Shown here: piece after piece, positions 38,201 to 46,479 of the stretch
How positions within the stretch are numbered: position 1 is the first letter of the stretch
How the letters are laid out: each line of letters begins with the position of its first letter
Source: Hyperoodon ampullatus
Taxonomy: Eukaryota; Chordata; Mammalia; Artiodactyla; Ziphiidae
Assembly (NCBI GenBank): GCA_949752795.1
Contig: OX457056.1
Coordinates: forward strand, 94,386,942 to 94,450,941
Direction: 5' to 3'
Length of the DNA stretch: 64,000 nucleotides
Program-made: the position numbers and the translations under genes
Notes under the pieces: model-generated
Database searches by the model: none
What the model was told of the DNA's origin: nothing
Seen by the model: the letters and a program-made list of their open reading frames with translations, nothing else

Positions 38201-41166
38201 TGTTCACAAATTCTTTCATGCACCTTTTTTGAGAGTTGAAGCTTAACCCACTTCCATTGAGTATACGCTGAACCTGCTGTCTCACTTCTAATAAACTGAA
38301 AATATGATAGAAGTGACACTATGTGATTTCTAAGACTAAGTCACAAAAGGCACTGCTGCTGCTTTTTCCTCTCAGTCTCTCTCATCACTTGCTCTGGGGG
38401 GAAACCAGTTACCATGTTTTGAGGACACTCAAGCAGCCTGTGTTAGTCTGCTTGGGATGCCATAACAGAATATCACAGACCAGGTGACTTAAATAGAAAT
38501 TTATTTTCTCACAATTCTGGAGGCTGGAAGTCTAAAATCAAGGTGCCAGCAGGGTTGCTACTGGTGAGAACTCTTCTCCTAGTTTGCAGGAGGCCACCTT
38601 CTTGTTGTGTGCTCACATAGCCTTTCCTCTGTGTGTGTGCAAAGAGAGAGAGCATGCTTCAGTGTCTCTTCCTCTTCTTATAAGGATACTGATCTTATCA
38701 GCAATGTTTTGTAGTTTTCAGTGTACAAGTCTTTTGCCTCCCTGTTTATGTTTATTCCTGAGTATTTTATTCTTTTTGATGCAATTATACATGGAATTGT
38801 TTTCTTAATTTCCTTTCTTATTATTCATTGTAGTGTACAGAAATGTCTTCATCAAATTTTATGGTCACTTTTTATAGTCTCCTACTCTTTGAAGATAATT
38901 TCAATTTGGTCTTATGTTTTTTTAAACATAATAAGCATAGTTATTTTATATCTGTTTCTGATCATTCAGATAACTGAAGTCTCTGCAAGTCTGTTTTTGT
39001 TGGTTCATGCTCATAGTGCCCTGTTCCCTTGTGTGCTTGGTTACTTTTGACTGATTTCTGCTTGATGTCCTTGAAAACTTATCTCCATGAATTCTAACAT
39101 AAAGATGTCTTCCTGCACGAGGATTTGCTATTTCTTCCAGGTATTTATGAGCACTACAGTATATAACTAATTTATATAAAATTCACAGTTTGAAGTTTGT
39201 TGGATCACCCAGACAATATGCCTTAGGTTGCAATCTATGTGAGAGCTCTCTTGAGCCACAACTTCTTGGGGATAGGTTTTATTGCTTTTCTTTTTCTCCC
39301 CTGCTCCACTAGGCATCAAGATGACCTTCCCTGAATTCCTCTAGACATGGGTTTATATCTGGTTCATACTCCTATTAGTTTCCCATGCTTTCATGGACCA
39401 TACCCTTTGATTCCTTGTCACCCTGTGATTACACCCAGGAACGAACTGCAGATTGCTAAGATGGCCTTGTGGTAAAACTGGCTTTAAAACTCTGGAAATC
39501 CATTCACCTGCTTTTCCACTTTCCCTTTGATTTTAGTCTCATCGTTTACTATCACGTTATCTCTGATGCTTTTAAGGAGATAGGTTTTACATTCTATCCA
39601 GCATTTTTACTTGTATTCAGCAGGAGACTTGGTCCAAATAACTGAGCCCTCTATTATCAGAAAATCCAGCAGTCACCTTTTAAAAAACCCTCCTAGCACT
39701 TTGCACCCCCTACCTATCTCTCTTTTCTCCTTCCTACTCAAACTTCTTAAAATAATTGTCTGTATATGCTGTAACCACTTCCACCTCCCATTCACTCTTC
39801 AATCTACTCCAAATTTGGCTTCTACCTCCAACACTCCTTTCAAAACTGTTCTAAGGTCACCTATGAGCTCCATGTTGTTATTTTCAATGGATTTTCATTG
39901 TATTTGATCTCTTAGGCAGAACTGGGGAGAGTTTGGCATTCTTTTCTTGTTAAAACACTCTTTCTTGATATTCATGATATCACATACTTATGGTTTTATT
40001 CATACCTCTCCATGACTGCTCTTCCTTAACTGATCTGGGAGTTAGTTGCAATGGGATTTAATAGTAAACGTTGTATACTCTGATCTTCCCTTCACTTTTA
40101 GAAATTATCTATGAAATTGTAATAAGAGAAATAGAAATAGGCACCTCAATCTATTTGAAAAGGTATTATGGCATTTATCATGACACAGTTATATCTGACT
40201 CTCTCATTCCCCCACAGTAAGCTCTTTTAGAACAAGTCCACAACTACACATAAGCACTGAATAACTGGCTATTGAATAAATCAATGAATAAATAAATGAA
40301 CAAAGATTAATATGCTGTCATCTCTACTCTCAATTACATTTCAGCCTATTTCTTGAAGAGCAGACAAAAATCAGGACAAATTTGCAATGTTTTTACATAG
40401 TGAATAAAATGCACTTGATAGGAATCTATTATTAACACAAAAGGAATATCCTTTAAAATTATATGTAATATTTGTTCAAAATATCCTAATAAATTATACA
40501 GCATAAACGATTACCAAAATTAAATATGTAAGACTAGAAAAATCACAGTGGTTTTAATCTGGGATAGCAGGTGGGAAGAAGCTTTTCTGAAGTTGGAAAT
40601 GAGAGTTTTACTCTGATTTAAAAAAGGAAATAAAAGCTCAGCCTTCTGCTTAATAATGCAGCTTTAGATAGAGGAGCAACCTTCTTACGAATTAATGGAA
40701 GTTTAACAGAGTTTTTGTGATCAGGTAGGAGAAACTCCAGGGACAGCTGGTCTTTCTCAAGACAGATGCGATTATTAGGGTTTCCTCTCTGACCTTTTTA
40801 AAATGTAGTGGGGCAGGATACTTAAATTTAATTACACTTGGGCTAAAGCTGATGGTCTATTTCTTAAGTCAGAAATAGCGAAGCAGTAAGATTTCCAGGA
40901 TATAGGTGTGAAACGCAATCCAAAGGCTTTCTCCAGCGACAAACGGAAGTTTTTCTTGAGTGATGAAAAAACGGCGTTCTCTTAGAGGTAATTTGAATTT
41001 CTCTCCAATCGTGACAGAGACGCAAGCAAAATTTAGCTCTCACTGAAAACAAATGTTAGAACCTAACCCCTGTAGGCTGCCCTCCCCATCGTGCTCAGCC
41101 TCCGGCCCAGCCAGGGACCCCGCTGGGGTGTCCAGGCTCGCCGGAGGCCGCGACTCCCACCTGCAT
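5129..41166 (-). CDS. PDCL2: PDCL2, phosducin-like protein 2, complete spliced CDS (6 coding exons)
   Basis: Joining 41166-41161, 33056-32936, 32344-32254, 18264-18121, 9146-8938 and 5286-5129 on the minus strand gives 729 nt, coding for 242 residues plus TAG, with no stop or frameshift. The protein begins [11 protein letters not shown]. Residues 1-73 form the acidic, helical phosducin N-terminal part, including [18 protein letters not shown]. From about residue 80 a thioredoxin-like domain follows, with [29 protein letters not shown] and [11 protein letters not shown]. The tail is Ser/Asp-rich and ends NSDNDDTK. Human PDCL2 has about 241 residues and nearly the same sequence. Phosducin-like proteins of this group bind the CCT chaperonin. 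PDCL2 itself is known as a male-germ-cell protein needed for sperm formation in mice. All introns are GT-AG and the phases match, so the copy looks functional. The polyadenylation signal was not assigned. Confidence 0.96.
6036..6253. mobile_element. MER2-like Tigger MITE
   Basis: The inverted ends 'caattgaccctcgaacaata' and 'gttgttcaagggccaactg' are flanked by TA on both sides (6034-6035, 6254-6255). Internal text such as 'cttatacgtggattttc' is typical of the MER2/Tigger2 group. Confidence 0.8.
6592..6809 (-). mobile_element. CHR-type SINE
   Basis: Poly(T) at the left and the reverse of the tRNA-like head 'ccaccagggaagccc' at the right. The target duplication tgaagc is at 6586-6591 and 6810-6815. 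Confidence 0.88.
7740..8860. other. PDCL2 intron 5 sequence, no feature assigned
   Basis: This is AT-rich intronic DNA between an L1 3' end and PDCL2 exon 5. No exon-like or clear repeat signal was seen. Confidence 0.4.
8938..9146 (-). CDS. PDCL2: PDCL2 exon 5
   Basis: This exon is 209 nt, with acceptor tttttag and donor gtaatg. It codes for residues 122-190, including [40 protein letters not shown] and [20 protein letters not shown]. It forms the core of the thioredoxin-like domain, and the split Ser121 and Glu191 codons rebuild correctly. Confidence 0.96.
9336..9633 (-). mobile_element. CHR-type SINE with internal tandem expansion
   Basis: A reverse-oriented SINE with target duplication agttctctgattttt at 9320-9334 and agttctctcattttt at 9634-9648. 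A segment of about 23 nt of the type 'tttagttgcatcttgtggaa' is repeated about six times at 9411-9552, where other copies in this window have two or three. Confidence 0.88.
9950..10640 (+). mobile_element. L2 LINE, degenerate ORF portion
   Basis: Pyrimidine-rich text such as 'cttctgtgataacactttct', followed by 'cctcaaatgtagatattcct' and 'tgatgaacttcatctccc', matches the L2 reverse-transcriptase region in the plus sense. Confidence 0.6.
10660..11495. other. PDCL2 intron 4 sequence, no feature assigned
   Basis: A-runs near 10669-10683, then AT-rich sequence without recognisable genes or repeats. Confidence 0.35.
11500..13555 (+). mobile_element. L1 3' half (degenerate ORF2 and 3' end)
   Basis: The plus strand shows L1 ORF2 from the reverse-transcriptase region ('ctatttgcagatgacatgat') through the C-terminal domain ('cattgcagcattatttacaa') to the 3' UTR near 13500. 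Multiple stops break the frame. It is antisense to PDCL2 in intron 4. Confidence 0.88.
13720..14500 (+). mobile_element. L2 LINE, 3' part
   Basis: Matches L2 3' text: 'gtaaaatcctccaatggctc', 'tggtctggctcctgcctatc', then a decayed tail. Confidence 0.7.
14510..15580. other. PDCL2 intron 4 sequence, mostly unassigned
   Basis: Starts with a short TA/TG-rich run (14514-14552); no exon or clear repeat after that. Confidence 0.35.
15588..15782 (-). mobile_element. CHR-type SINE
   Basis: The reverse-oriented SINE shows 'gctgggtcttagttgcggca' and ends 'ccaccagggaagtccc'. Target duplication is not clear, so it may be older. Confidence 0.85.
15790..16740. other. PDCL2 intron 4 sequence, no feature assigned
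   Basis: Unique-looking intronic DNA; no support for coding or RNA genes. Confidence 0.35.
16755..16875 (+). mobile_element. Short CHR-type SINE
   Basis: The plus-oriented head 'ttccctagcagtccaggggt' and the tail 'ctcggccaagaaaaaaa' are flanked by gagacttaagag (16743-16754) and gaggcttaagag (16876-16887), one mismatch apart. Confidence 0.85.
17323..17605 (+). mobile_element. CHR-2-like SINE, forward member of inverted pair
   Basis: Begins 'gggcttccctcgtggcgcag' and ends in (AAAT)n. The duplication tagacatgaa is at 17313-17322 and again from 17606. It is the full-length type seen in cetaceans. Confidence 0.9.
17671..17972 (-). mobile_element. CHR-2-like SINE, reverse member of inverted pair
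   Basis: Starts with (TTTA)n and ends 'ccaccagggaagccc'. It lies only about 65 nt from the forward SINE, so the two form a long inverted repeat about 150 nt from PDCL2 exon 4. Confidence 0.9.
18121..18264 (-). CDS. PDCL2: PDCL2 exon 4
   Basis: This exon is 144 nt, with acceptor taatag and donor gtaatt. It codes for residues 74-120 plus parts of Arg73 and Ser121. The sequence runs [20 protein letters not shown], then [20 protein letters not shown], then IIHLYRS. It contains the join between the helical part and the thioredoxin-like fold. A convergent SINE pair lies just downstream in the transcript. Confidence 0.95.
18595..18745. repeat. MIR-family fragment
   Basis: 'aacatttattgagggcttac' and 'tttaatccttgcaaaaactt' match the MIR3/MIRb tail. 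Confidence 0.55.
18795..19040 (+). repeat. MIR SINE
   Basis: Shows 'gtggacttgggcaagttatt', then 'taatctttccaagcttcagt' and a MIR 3' part ending near 'cctttcataaatgttacc'. Confidence 0.75.
19262..19574. mobile_element. Tigger-group MITE (MER8-like)
   Basis: Inverted ends 'cagtaagtcctctacatacg' and 'gtatgtaggggacttacta' with TA on both sides. A second, longer member of the same family is at 27924-28437. Confidence 0.75.
19590..20110 (+). mobile_element. Probable old LTR
   Basis: GC-rich text with a 'ctacataaaggctcat' promoter-like box near 19886 and a later 'gaataataatgg' A/T box looks like an LTR. Ends and target duplications were not resolved. Confidence 0.45.
20115..20880. other. PDCL2 intron 3 sequence, no feature assigned
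   Basis: No recognised repeat or exon; a 75-codon open frame at 20666 has no family match. Confidence 0.35.
20885..22160 (+). mobile_element. L1 3' fragment, split by SINE
   Basis: Decayed L1 ORF2 C-terminal region ('aatatctggaacactgataac', 'gataaactgtggtatatcca') in plus sense, interrupted at 21417-21744. Confidence 0.8.
21417..21744 (+). mobile_element. CHR-type SINE with (ATCA)n tail
   Basis: Starts 'ggacttccctggtggcgcag' and ends in about six CAAT repeats. Flanks are aattgccaaaagttg (21402-21416) and aattgccaaaagctg (21745-21759), one mismatch apart. Confidence 0.92.
22837..23436 (+). mobile_element. Young L1 3' end
   Basis: Runs from 'gttcattgcagcactattta' to 'caattatactccaattaaaa' plus an A tail, with a G-rich (GGGAGGT)n stretch at 23292-23345. 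It is less decayed than most L1 here. Confidence 0.85.
23755..23935 (+). mobile_element. MER5A-like fragment
   Basis: 'cacatgagaattacttgggaa' and the following text match the MER5A/Charlie pattern, though diverged. Confidence 0.45.
26815..27365 (+). mobile_element. Class I-type LTR inside L1
   Basis: Contains 'cactctaataaaggcacaga'-like and 'gaggaataaatctttttcc' polyadenylation text, followed by U5-like sequence. L1 resumes on both sides. Exact ends are not fixed. Confidence 0.55.
27924..28437 (+). mobile_element. Tigger-group element with transposase N-terminal remnant
   Basis: Ends 'cagtaagtccccaacatacg' and 'tatgtaggggacttgctg' with TA on both sides. Inside, at 28139, a frame begins [18 protein letters not shown]. 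This looks like the start of a Tigger/pogo transposase, so the element is a deletion derivative of a coding transposon. Confidence 0.75.
30334..32178 (+). mobile_element. L1 5' part: 5' UTR, degenerate ORF1 and start of ORF2, 3' end missing
   Basis: Starts with 'cttcaagatggcggaggag' as in artiodactyl L1 5' UTRs. ORF1-like coiled coil follows ([20 protein letters not shown]). ORF2 endonuclease start text at 31957 includes [17 protein letters not shown] and CLQETHF. L1 sequence stops abruptly near 32178, about 75 nt from the PDCL2 exon 3 donor. Confidence 0.85.
32254..32344 (-). CDS. PDCL2: PDCL2 exon 3
   Basis: This exon is 91 nt, with acceptor ttttag and donor gtacag, starting in phase 1 and ending in phase 2. 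It codes for [18 protein letters not shown] then [11 protein letters not shown] (residues 44-72). The 3'-truncated L1 at 30334-32178 ends only about 75 nt from its donor site. Confidence 0.95.
32936..33056 (-). CDS. PDCL2: PDCL2 exon 2
   Basis: This exon is 121 nt, with acceptor AG at 33058-33057 and donor GT at 32935-32934, and it ends in phase 1. It codes for residues 3-42, reading [20 protein letters not shown] then [20 protein letters not shown], plus the first base of Val43. This is the acidic helical N-terminus of the phosducin-like family. Confidence 0.95.
33730..34292 (+). mobile_element. MaLR-type LTR (MLT1-like)
   Basis: The 3' end 'ttattttaagtcaccaagtt' followed by 'gttatgcaacaatggataac' and 'taatacaa' is characteristic of MaLR LTRs. 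It lies in PDCL2 intron 1. Confidence 0.7.
34400..35240 (+). mobile_element. L1/HAL1-like fragment
   Basis: 'aatggcagactagataattt' and 'gaggcactgaagaatcaaca'-like text resembles the 5' part of old L1/HAL1, followed by degenerate ORF sequence. Confidence 0.55.
35245..38165 (-). mobile_element. Old L1 region, antisense
   Basis: Reverse L1 text such as 'tctagttgttctatcaatta', 'gataagaagtcagctgtcaa' and 'tttcagttcaagaatttcca'. Interrupted at 36199-36267 by a very short younger L1. Confidence 0.7.
36199..36267 (-). mobile_element. Extremely short L1 insertion (69 bp)
   Basis: This is only the last part of a young L1 3' UTR, 'ttattggagtatagttgctt' in reverse, flanked by the duplication tataattgt at 36190-36198 and 36268-36276. 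Confidence 0.8.
38170..38697. mobile_element. Two abutting MaLR-type LTR pieces
   Basis: 38170-38435 resembles the middle of an LTR in plus sense ('cacttgctctggggggaaac'). 38436-38697 is the reverse strand of a MaLR LTR ('gtgttagtctgcttgggatg', 'cacaattctggaggctggaa'). Confidence 0.6.
38698..39560 (-). mobile_element. L1 fragment, antisense
   Basis: 'tttatgtttattcctgagta' and 'ttttgatgcaattatacatg' match L1 ORF2 in reverse; the rest resembles the antisense L1 5' region near 29100. Confidence 0.65.
39620..40290 (+). mobile_element. L2 LINE
   Basis: L2 ORF text 'cctcccattcactcttcaat', then 'aaggtcacctatgagctcca', ending in an L2-like (aatgaataaa) tail near 40290. Confidence 0.7.
40300..41055. 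other. PDCL2 intron 1, near promoter, no feature assigned
   Basis: No recognisable repeat; rises toward the CpG island. Nothing coding was supported. Confidence 0.4.
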
Positions 41167-41560
41167 GGTGTTCCGCCTCGCCCCTCACACGCCGGTGTCG
41201 TCTAACTCCTGGCGGGGACTCCTGGCTCCGACGTCCCCTCGAAGCCACAAGCGAGCCCGCCGAGGTCCTAGCTGTTCCCACTGCCCACGGGGAGGGAGAC
41301 GGGAGAACAAGGGCCTCTGACGCACGTGCGCCTGGCGCAGCTCTGTTGCCAGGCAACGCGGAGGCGTGGCCTAGGAGGTTGCTGTGGGTACTGACGCACC
41401 TGGTCTTGGGCATTTATCCCAAACAGCGCGTATTCCGTTCGTGTTACTGGGGTCGGCATTCCTCCCACCCTTCCCTCCACCACCTCCAAAATCACGCGTT
41501 GTTTCCGTGTCTACGGCACCCTTCAATCCCTGAGCCCTGTCTTCATGGAGAAGTAACAAA
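41060..41560. promoter_or_regulatory. PDCL2: CpG-island promoter of PDCL2
   Basis: This is the only long CpG-rich stretch in an otherwise AT-rich region, and it spans PDCL2 exon 1 and its upstream side. Visible sites include the palindrome GTTGCCAGGCAAC at 41345-41357, a perfect RFX-type X-box. There is also CACGTG at 41323-41328 (E-box) overlapping TGACGCAC at 41318-41325, and a second TGACGCAC near 41392. No TATA box stands out. RFX2 and CREM drive spermatid genes, which suits a testis gene. The binding factors are inferred from motif alone. Confidence 0.75.
41161..41166 (-). CDS. PDCL2: PDCL2 coding exon 1 (Met-Gln), 5' UTR upstream
   Basis: On the minus strand the sequence reads ACC ATG CAG followed by gtggga. 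This is a good Kozak context, two codons (M, Q) and then a GT donor at 41160-41159. The next exon begins in phase 0 with GATCCAAATG (DPNE), giving the family start [10 protein letters not shown]. The exon lies in a CpG island. The 5' UTR runs upstream from 41167; the transcription start cannot be fixed from sequence alone. Confidence 0.85.
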
Positions 41561-42124
41561 ATCCTGGGGAGAGAACTCTTCAGAGTAGAAGTTCTTAACG
41601 TGGAACCCATAGCCTATATTTGGATGGACTTCAGGGGGTGCCTAGCCCCAGCCCTCGATGCACACATAATTGTGTTGTATGTGTAAATTTTGGGGGGTAT
41701 TTAAGGACCAGAGCTTTCATCAGATTCTCAAATGGCTCTCTGCCGCCACCTTAAAAACCCATTGCCTTAGGAGACAGGAGCTCAGACTTTAGGTAGGAAA
41801 CCTAGGCAGTTTGGTTCCTTGGTGTTTAGATGAAGGAAAAGGATGTTTACTGGGAGCTGCCAGGAACATGAGGAAAACATGATGTTATTGCCAAAGAAGT
41901 TTATACCCATGGTCACAAAGATGCGAAAAGATTTGGAAAAGAAGAAAAAATGTTTTTAGTGACACAGTTTTAAACTCGGGCTCAGCATTGGACTACTCCA
42001 TCTGTAGTGCCCAGTTAATACAAATCGTACACTCCTAATAGCCTATATGTTTTGTTTTATTTGTGTGTAAAATATTAATATTAAATATAAAATATTTTAA
42101 AACATCACACTATTTTTGTAACCA

Positions 42125-42240
42125 TGTTTTGTTTTCTTCTTTTTCTCATTCCCCTCCTCCTCCTCTCCCCACCCCCCCTTCCTCCCTCATTCCCCTTCTA
42201 CTCCTCCTCTTTCTTCTTCTTCTCCTTCTTCTTCTTTTTA
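42125..42240. repeat. Polypyrimidine tract (CTC/TTC-rich)
   Basis: Nearly unbroken C/T run on the plus strand, ending in (ttc)n. It replaces the internal part of the ERV whose LTR follows. Confidence 0.85.
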
Positions 42241-42261
42241 ATATCGGGGAGCCCCCCAAAA

Positions 42262-42960
42262 TGTAAGTGGCCCAAGTCTCTCTAGATTTCTGACAGGCCC
42301 TGGGAGCTGCTGCTTGAATTAGCAGTCAACTCCCTTTCTTATTTTGACAATCTAAAATCCAGGCTAGTTGGATTACTGTGCATAGCACTAGCTAACACTG
42401 CCTATGCATTTAGAGCTTTAGAGCTCTTTTGTTACCGAATTAAGTCCTATGGACCCTGCTCAGCCCCTAGCTGGGCAATAGCTCTCTGCCTTGGCGGGGG
42501 GAGGGTTCTTTTTCCATTCACGTTCGAGCAGCCAAATAATGAAGCCAAAGCTGAGATCAACACAGCACAAGCTTTATTCAGTGGCCAAAGAATGGAGAAG
42601 CAGGAACTGAGTTCACAGATCTACTTCTTGCCCACGTGTCCAGAGGGCTTTAATTTTAAAGAGTAAAGACAAAGGGAGGAGGAGTGAGGTTAATGATGGG
42701 GAGGCATATGCATTAGTCTACTGGGGAAGAGGCAGAGTTTTTTCCAAGGGAATGGAGTGCCACCCCTTTTTATCCTTTTTTGGTCCTTAATATCCAGTCT
42801 TGGCCACCAGTAGGTATGTCATTTAATATGCAAATGTAGTAAAATCAGCATATAATGAGATTCAGGGTCTGTTGGAGGTCAGATCTGTCACCGTCTTGGT
42901 CCTAGCTGGTTCCATCTGGTTTTTGTTTGTTTGTTTGTAGCTTCCTTTTTTATTTCTGGA
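42262..42960 (-). mobile_element. Class I ERV LTR plus primer-binding-site remnant
   Basis: On the minus strand the LTR contains 'gaataaagcttgtgctgtg' (polyadenylation region, near 42570) and ends CA at 42263-42262. Three bases later TGGGGGGCTCCCCGATAT (42258-42241) resembles a tRNA-Pro primer-binding site. No gag, pol or env sequence follows, only the polypyrimidine tract. The distal LTR edge is approximate. Confidence 0.6.
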
Positions 42961-42964
42961 CCCT

Positions 42965-43555
42965 TTAACGATTTATGTTAACTCTTGCTGAAAGTGGGGG
43001 TTGGCAGGTTTTGAGCAAAGACCTGGAGCAGCTCTGGCAACATTCTCTTGTCTCAAGTCTGCATCTCATCAAGGTAATTCATTTTTTAAAGAAGATACTT
43101 TTTGTTCTCTTCTGCTCCTTCTTTCTCATGTTCTTCATGTGGGTTGACAAGAAGTGAAATTCAGGGACTCTCTTAGAAAAAAGCATAATTTAAGCTATAA
43201 TCAGGGGTCATCATTAGTAAGACAAAGGCTTGTTAGATACTCTGAAGAATGTAAGAACTAATCCTATCCACACAGAGAGCCAGCCTTCTCTAATCAGCCA
43301 GCAACCGGCTGGTAGAGTAGGCGGTTATCCAAGAGGCCAGGTCAGAAGGGAAAATCCAGGGGAATCTGAAGGGAAAACCCAGGGGAACCTGAAGGGAGAG
43401 AATCTCAACATCCATATGAGGTTAACTGTGCCCACTAGACACTGATTTGATGTAAAAAGTTCACCCACTGTGTTCATGATTCTCTACTAGTAAGATTGCA
43501 TTCTTTCTGGACAAGGCTGGTTGCCTTTCAGATGCTGCAAGGTGAAACAACTAGA
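42965..43555. other. Intergenic stretch with short tandem repeat
   Basis: Mostly unassigned. At 43344-43405 a 23-nt unit of the kind 'gaagggaaaacccagggga' occurs two to three times. Confidence 0.4.
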
Positions 43556-43559
43556 TAAC

Positions 43560-43732
43560 TATTAAGAACGTACTGTATAGCATAGAGAACTCTACTCAAT
43601 ACTCTGTAATGACCTATACAGGGTAAGAATCTAAAAGAGAGTGGATATATGTATATGTATAACTGACTCACTTTGCTGTACAGCAGAAACTAACACTACA
43701 TTGTAAATCAACTATACTCCAATAAAAAAAAA
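43560..43732 (+). mobile_element. L1 3' end, 5'-truncated
   Basis: Ends 'caactatactccaataaaaaa', the same young L1 3' UTR seen at 23436, here about 170 bp long. Confidence 0.8.
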
Positions 43733-43739
43733 AGATAAA

Positions 43740-45120
43740 CCTAATACTACTACTTGGTAGAAAAAGCTGGCCTCCTGTTATGTTAGTAGCAATAAGACAT
43801 CTATTTTGCAGTGTATATATCAGAACTTGTTTATTGGACTATTGGATGGATCATGGCCAAATCCTCCAACTAGTATAGTTTTAGTTGGTATTCATGTTCT
43901 AAGATTGTTAGCTATTTGGCATTCTGGTATTTTGTAAGAGCTAGTGATTTTGTCACTGAAGAAATCCAAATAGAATAAACTAAAATCACTCATCAAAACT
44001 CAGCTCTACTAACTGCCTTTAATAAAAATATCAAAAGAGCATTGTATATGAGTACCATCAACAGCCTCAAGGATCTAAGGAACATAATTATTCACAGCTT
44101 TATTATACACTATCTATCATTACAACACTAAGAAAAAACATTTTAAGATGCTTTTTTAATTTTCAACAAATTAAACATTTACAATCTCAATCAACTTTTA
44201 CTGAGAATGCTTACAACACAGGGATTCTCAAACATGTTAAACTTAGCAAGGGTTGTTTTTCAGAAGAAAAAAAAATGTCAGTGCATCTTGTATTCCATAG
44301 CATTGTTTCTGCAGAAAATAGCTGGCATTCTGTCAAAAAAAAATTGAATTTAGATTCAAGTATAAACGGGTATATGAATGTATGTATATAATGAGCATAT
44401 ATACAAGTCTATATACACTTCCTTTATACATAGACATTTCTATAAATATTTTGTCATGTATGATAAAGTTGACATCTGAGGTATTTCTCAGCTATTCTTC
44501 AACCTGCATGTTTTTAATTACCATTTAATCTCTCTCTGATGAAATGCTTATTCTGTATGCCAGTATTTTCCAAAGTTTTACAAAAATTATTTAACTGTAT
44601 AAAAGCAGTTTCCTAAAGCTCATTGATGCCAACAAGATTTATGAATATGTTGCAGTTATTCCTCATGTATTTGTAACTAAATCATCCTATTTTATACCTA
44701 ACCATAGTCTAAATAAATATAAGTCATCAGGACAGAGTAAGATCTCAGATAATCAGATGAGAAAAACAAAGAAAAATTATTATTGAAGTGTTTCTCTATC
44801 GACAAGATAAAATGAAATCCTGAGTGAATTAGTATATGTGGGCCCTAATCTTGGAAACAATCCAAATAAAGCTATTTTTCTCAGTTGCAGAGAGAATTTT
44901 TTGCTAACTTGATCAAGTCATGGATTAAATTCCATTTCACATTTATGAGCACTCTAACACTTAGTTTAGTGTTAAAATCAGACATTTTTTCCATTTAGTA
45001 TTAAACTATTTTTGTTCACATTTTATAAAATGCCTCAACATTTGTAATATTATAAAATACAGTTCTTTTCCATTAACTTTTTGTTCTTAGTTCCTTGAAA
45101 CAAGAAAAATTAGGAATATG
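43740..45120. other. Intergenic PDCL2-NMU sequence, no feature assigned
   Basis: AT-rich, unique-looking sequence; no coding or RNA signal. Confidence 0.4.
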
Positions 45121-45135
45121 ATTGTTCATATTCTT

Positions 45136-45486
45136 TTTTTAAAATAAATAAATAAATAAATTTATTTATTTATTTATGGCTGTGTTGGGTCTCTGTTGCT
45201 GCACATGGGCTTTCTCTAGTTGGCTACTCTTTGTTGTGGTGCGCAGGCTTCTCATTGCGGTGGCTTCTCTTATTGTAGAGCACAGGCTCTAGGCATGCGG
45301 GCTTCAGTAGTTGTGGCACATGGGCTCAGTAGTTGTGGCTCACAGGCTCTAGAGCACAGGCTCAGTAATTGTGGCTCACGGGCTTAGCTGCTCTGCAGCA
45401 TGTGGGATCTTACTGGACCAGGGCTCGAACCCGTGTCCCCTGCATTGGCAGGCAGATTCTTAACCACTGAGCCACCAGTGAAGCCC
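45136..45486 (-). mobile_element. CHR-2-like SINE
   Basis: Starts with (AATA)n/(TTTA)n and ends 'ccaccagtgaagccc'. Flanks are tgttcatattctt (45123-45135) and tgctcatattctt (45487-45499), one mismatch apart. Confidence 0.9.
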
Positions 45487-46348
45487 TGCTCATATTCTTG
45501 ATGCGAACATAACAAGCCTTTGTTGAAACATGAGTTAATACCAAATATAGTTTGAAAATTCAAGTTCATAATTATGCCCCATGAGAACATAAAATTTTTT
45601 CTTCATTGTTCCAATATTTGTAACTTTTATTTCTTTCTTGTCTGAGTTGGCTAATGTATAAGAACTACACGAAATAAACGAGAACAGAGCATCTTTGTTT
45701 TGTTTCTGATGTTAATAGAAATACTCTAAAATGTTTTACTATCAAGCCTTCTACTGACTTTGTTTCAGACCATTATATAAATATTGTTAATAAAGATTCA
45801 TCTCTTTCTACAGGATCTTCTTTGAAAACATTAGAAATTGACATGGAACTTTACCAAAAGCATCTACAGGCATACCTCAGAGATACTGCAGGTTCAGTTC
45901 CAGTGAATATCTCAATAAAGCAAGTCATACAAATTTTTTAGTCTCCTGGTGCATATAAAAGTTATGTTTACACTATACAATAGTTTTAAGTGCACAGTAG
46001 CTTTATGTCTAAAAAGACCAATGCACATACCTCAATTTAAAAATATTTTATTGTTAAAAATTGCTAACCATCAACTGAGCCTTCAGAGATTCGTAATCTC
46101 TTTGCTGGTGGAGGGTCTTGCCTAGATGTTAATGGCTGCTGAGGGATCAGGGTATTAGTTGCTGAAGGCTGGGGTGACCGTTACAATTTCTTAAAATAAG
46201 ACAACAATGAAGTCTGCCACATTGATTGACTCTTCCTTTCAGGGACAATTTCTCTGATAGCATGCAATGATGCTGTTTGATGGCATTTTACTCATAGTAA
46301 AACTTCTTTCAAAATTGGAGTCAATCCTCTCAAACCCTGCTGCTGCTT

Positions 46349-46479
46349 CTTTGTTTTTCTTTTTGGCCGCACCAAGCGAGCGGCATGCAGGATCTTAGTC
46401 CCCCACCAGGGATCGGACCTGCACTCCCTGCAGTGAAAGCGTGGAGTCTTAACCACTGGACCGCCAGGGAAGTCCCCCC
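46349..46479 (-). mobile_element. CHR-type tRNA-derived SINE inside Tigger1
   Basis: The reverse-strand SINE head ends 'ccgccagggaagtccc'. The perfect target-site duplication gctgctgctt is at 46339-46348 and 46480-46489, and the SINE splits Tigger1 cleanly, so it is the younger element. Confidence 0.9.

Noticed and set aside
41091..41588. 165-codon plus-strand open frame in the CpG island
   Set aside because: High GC removes stops by chance; the frame overlaps PDCL2 exon 1 on the other strand and resembles no protein. A divergent noncoding transcript remains possible.
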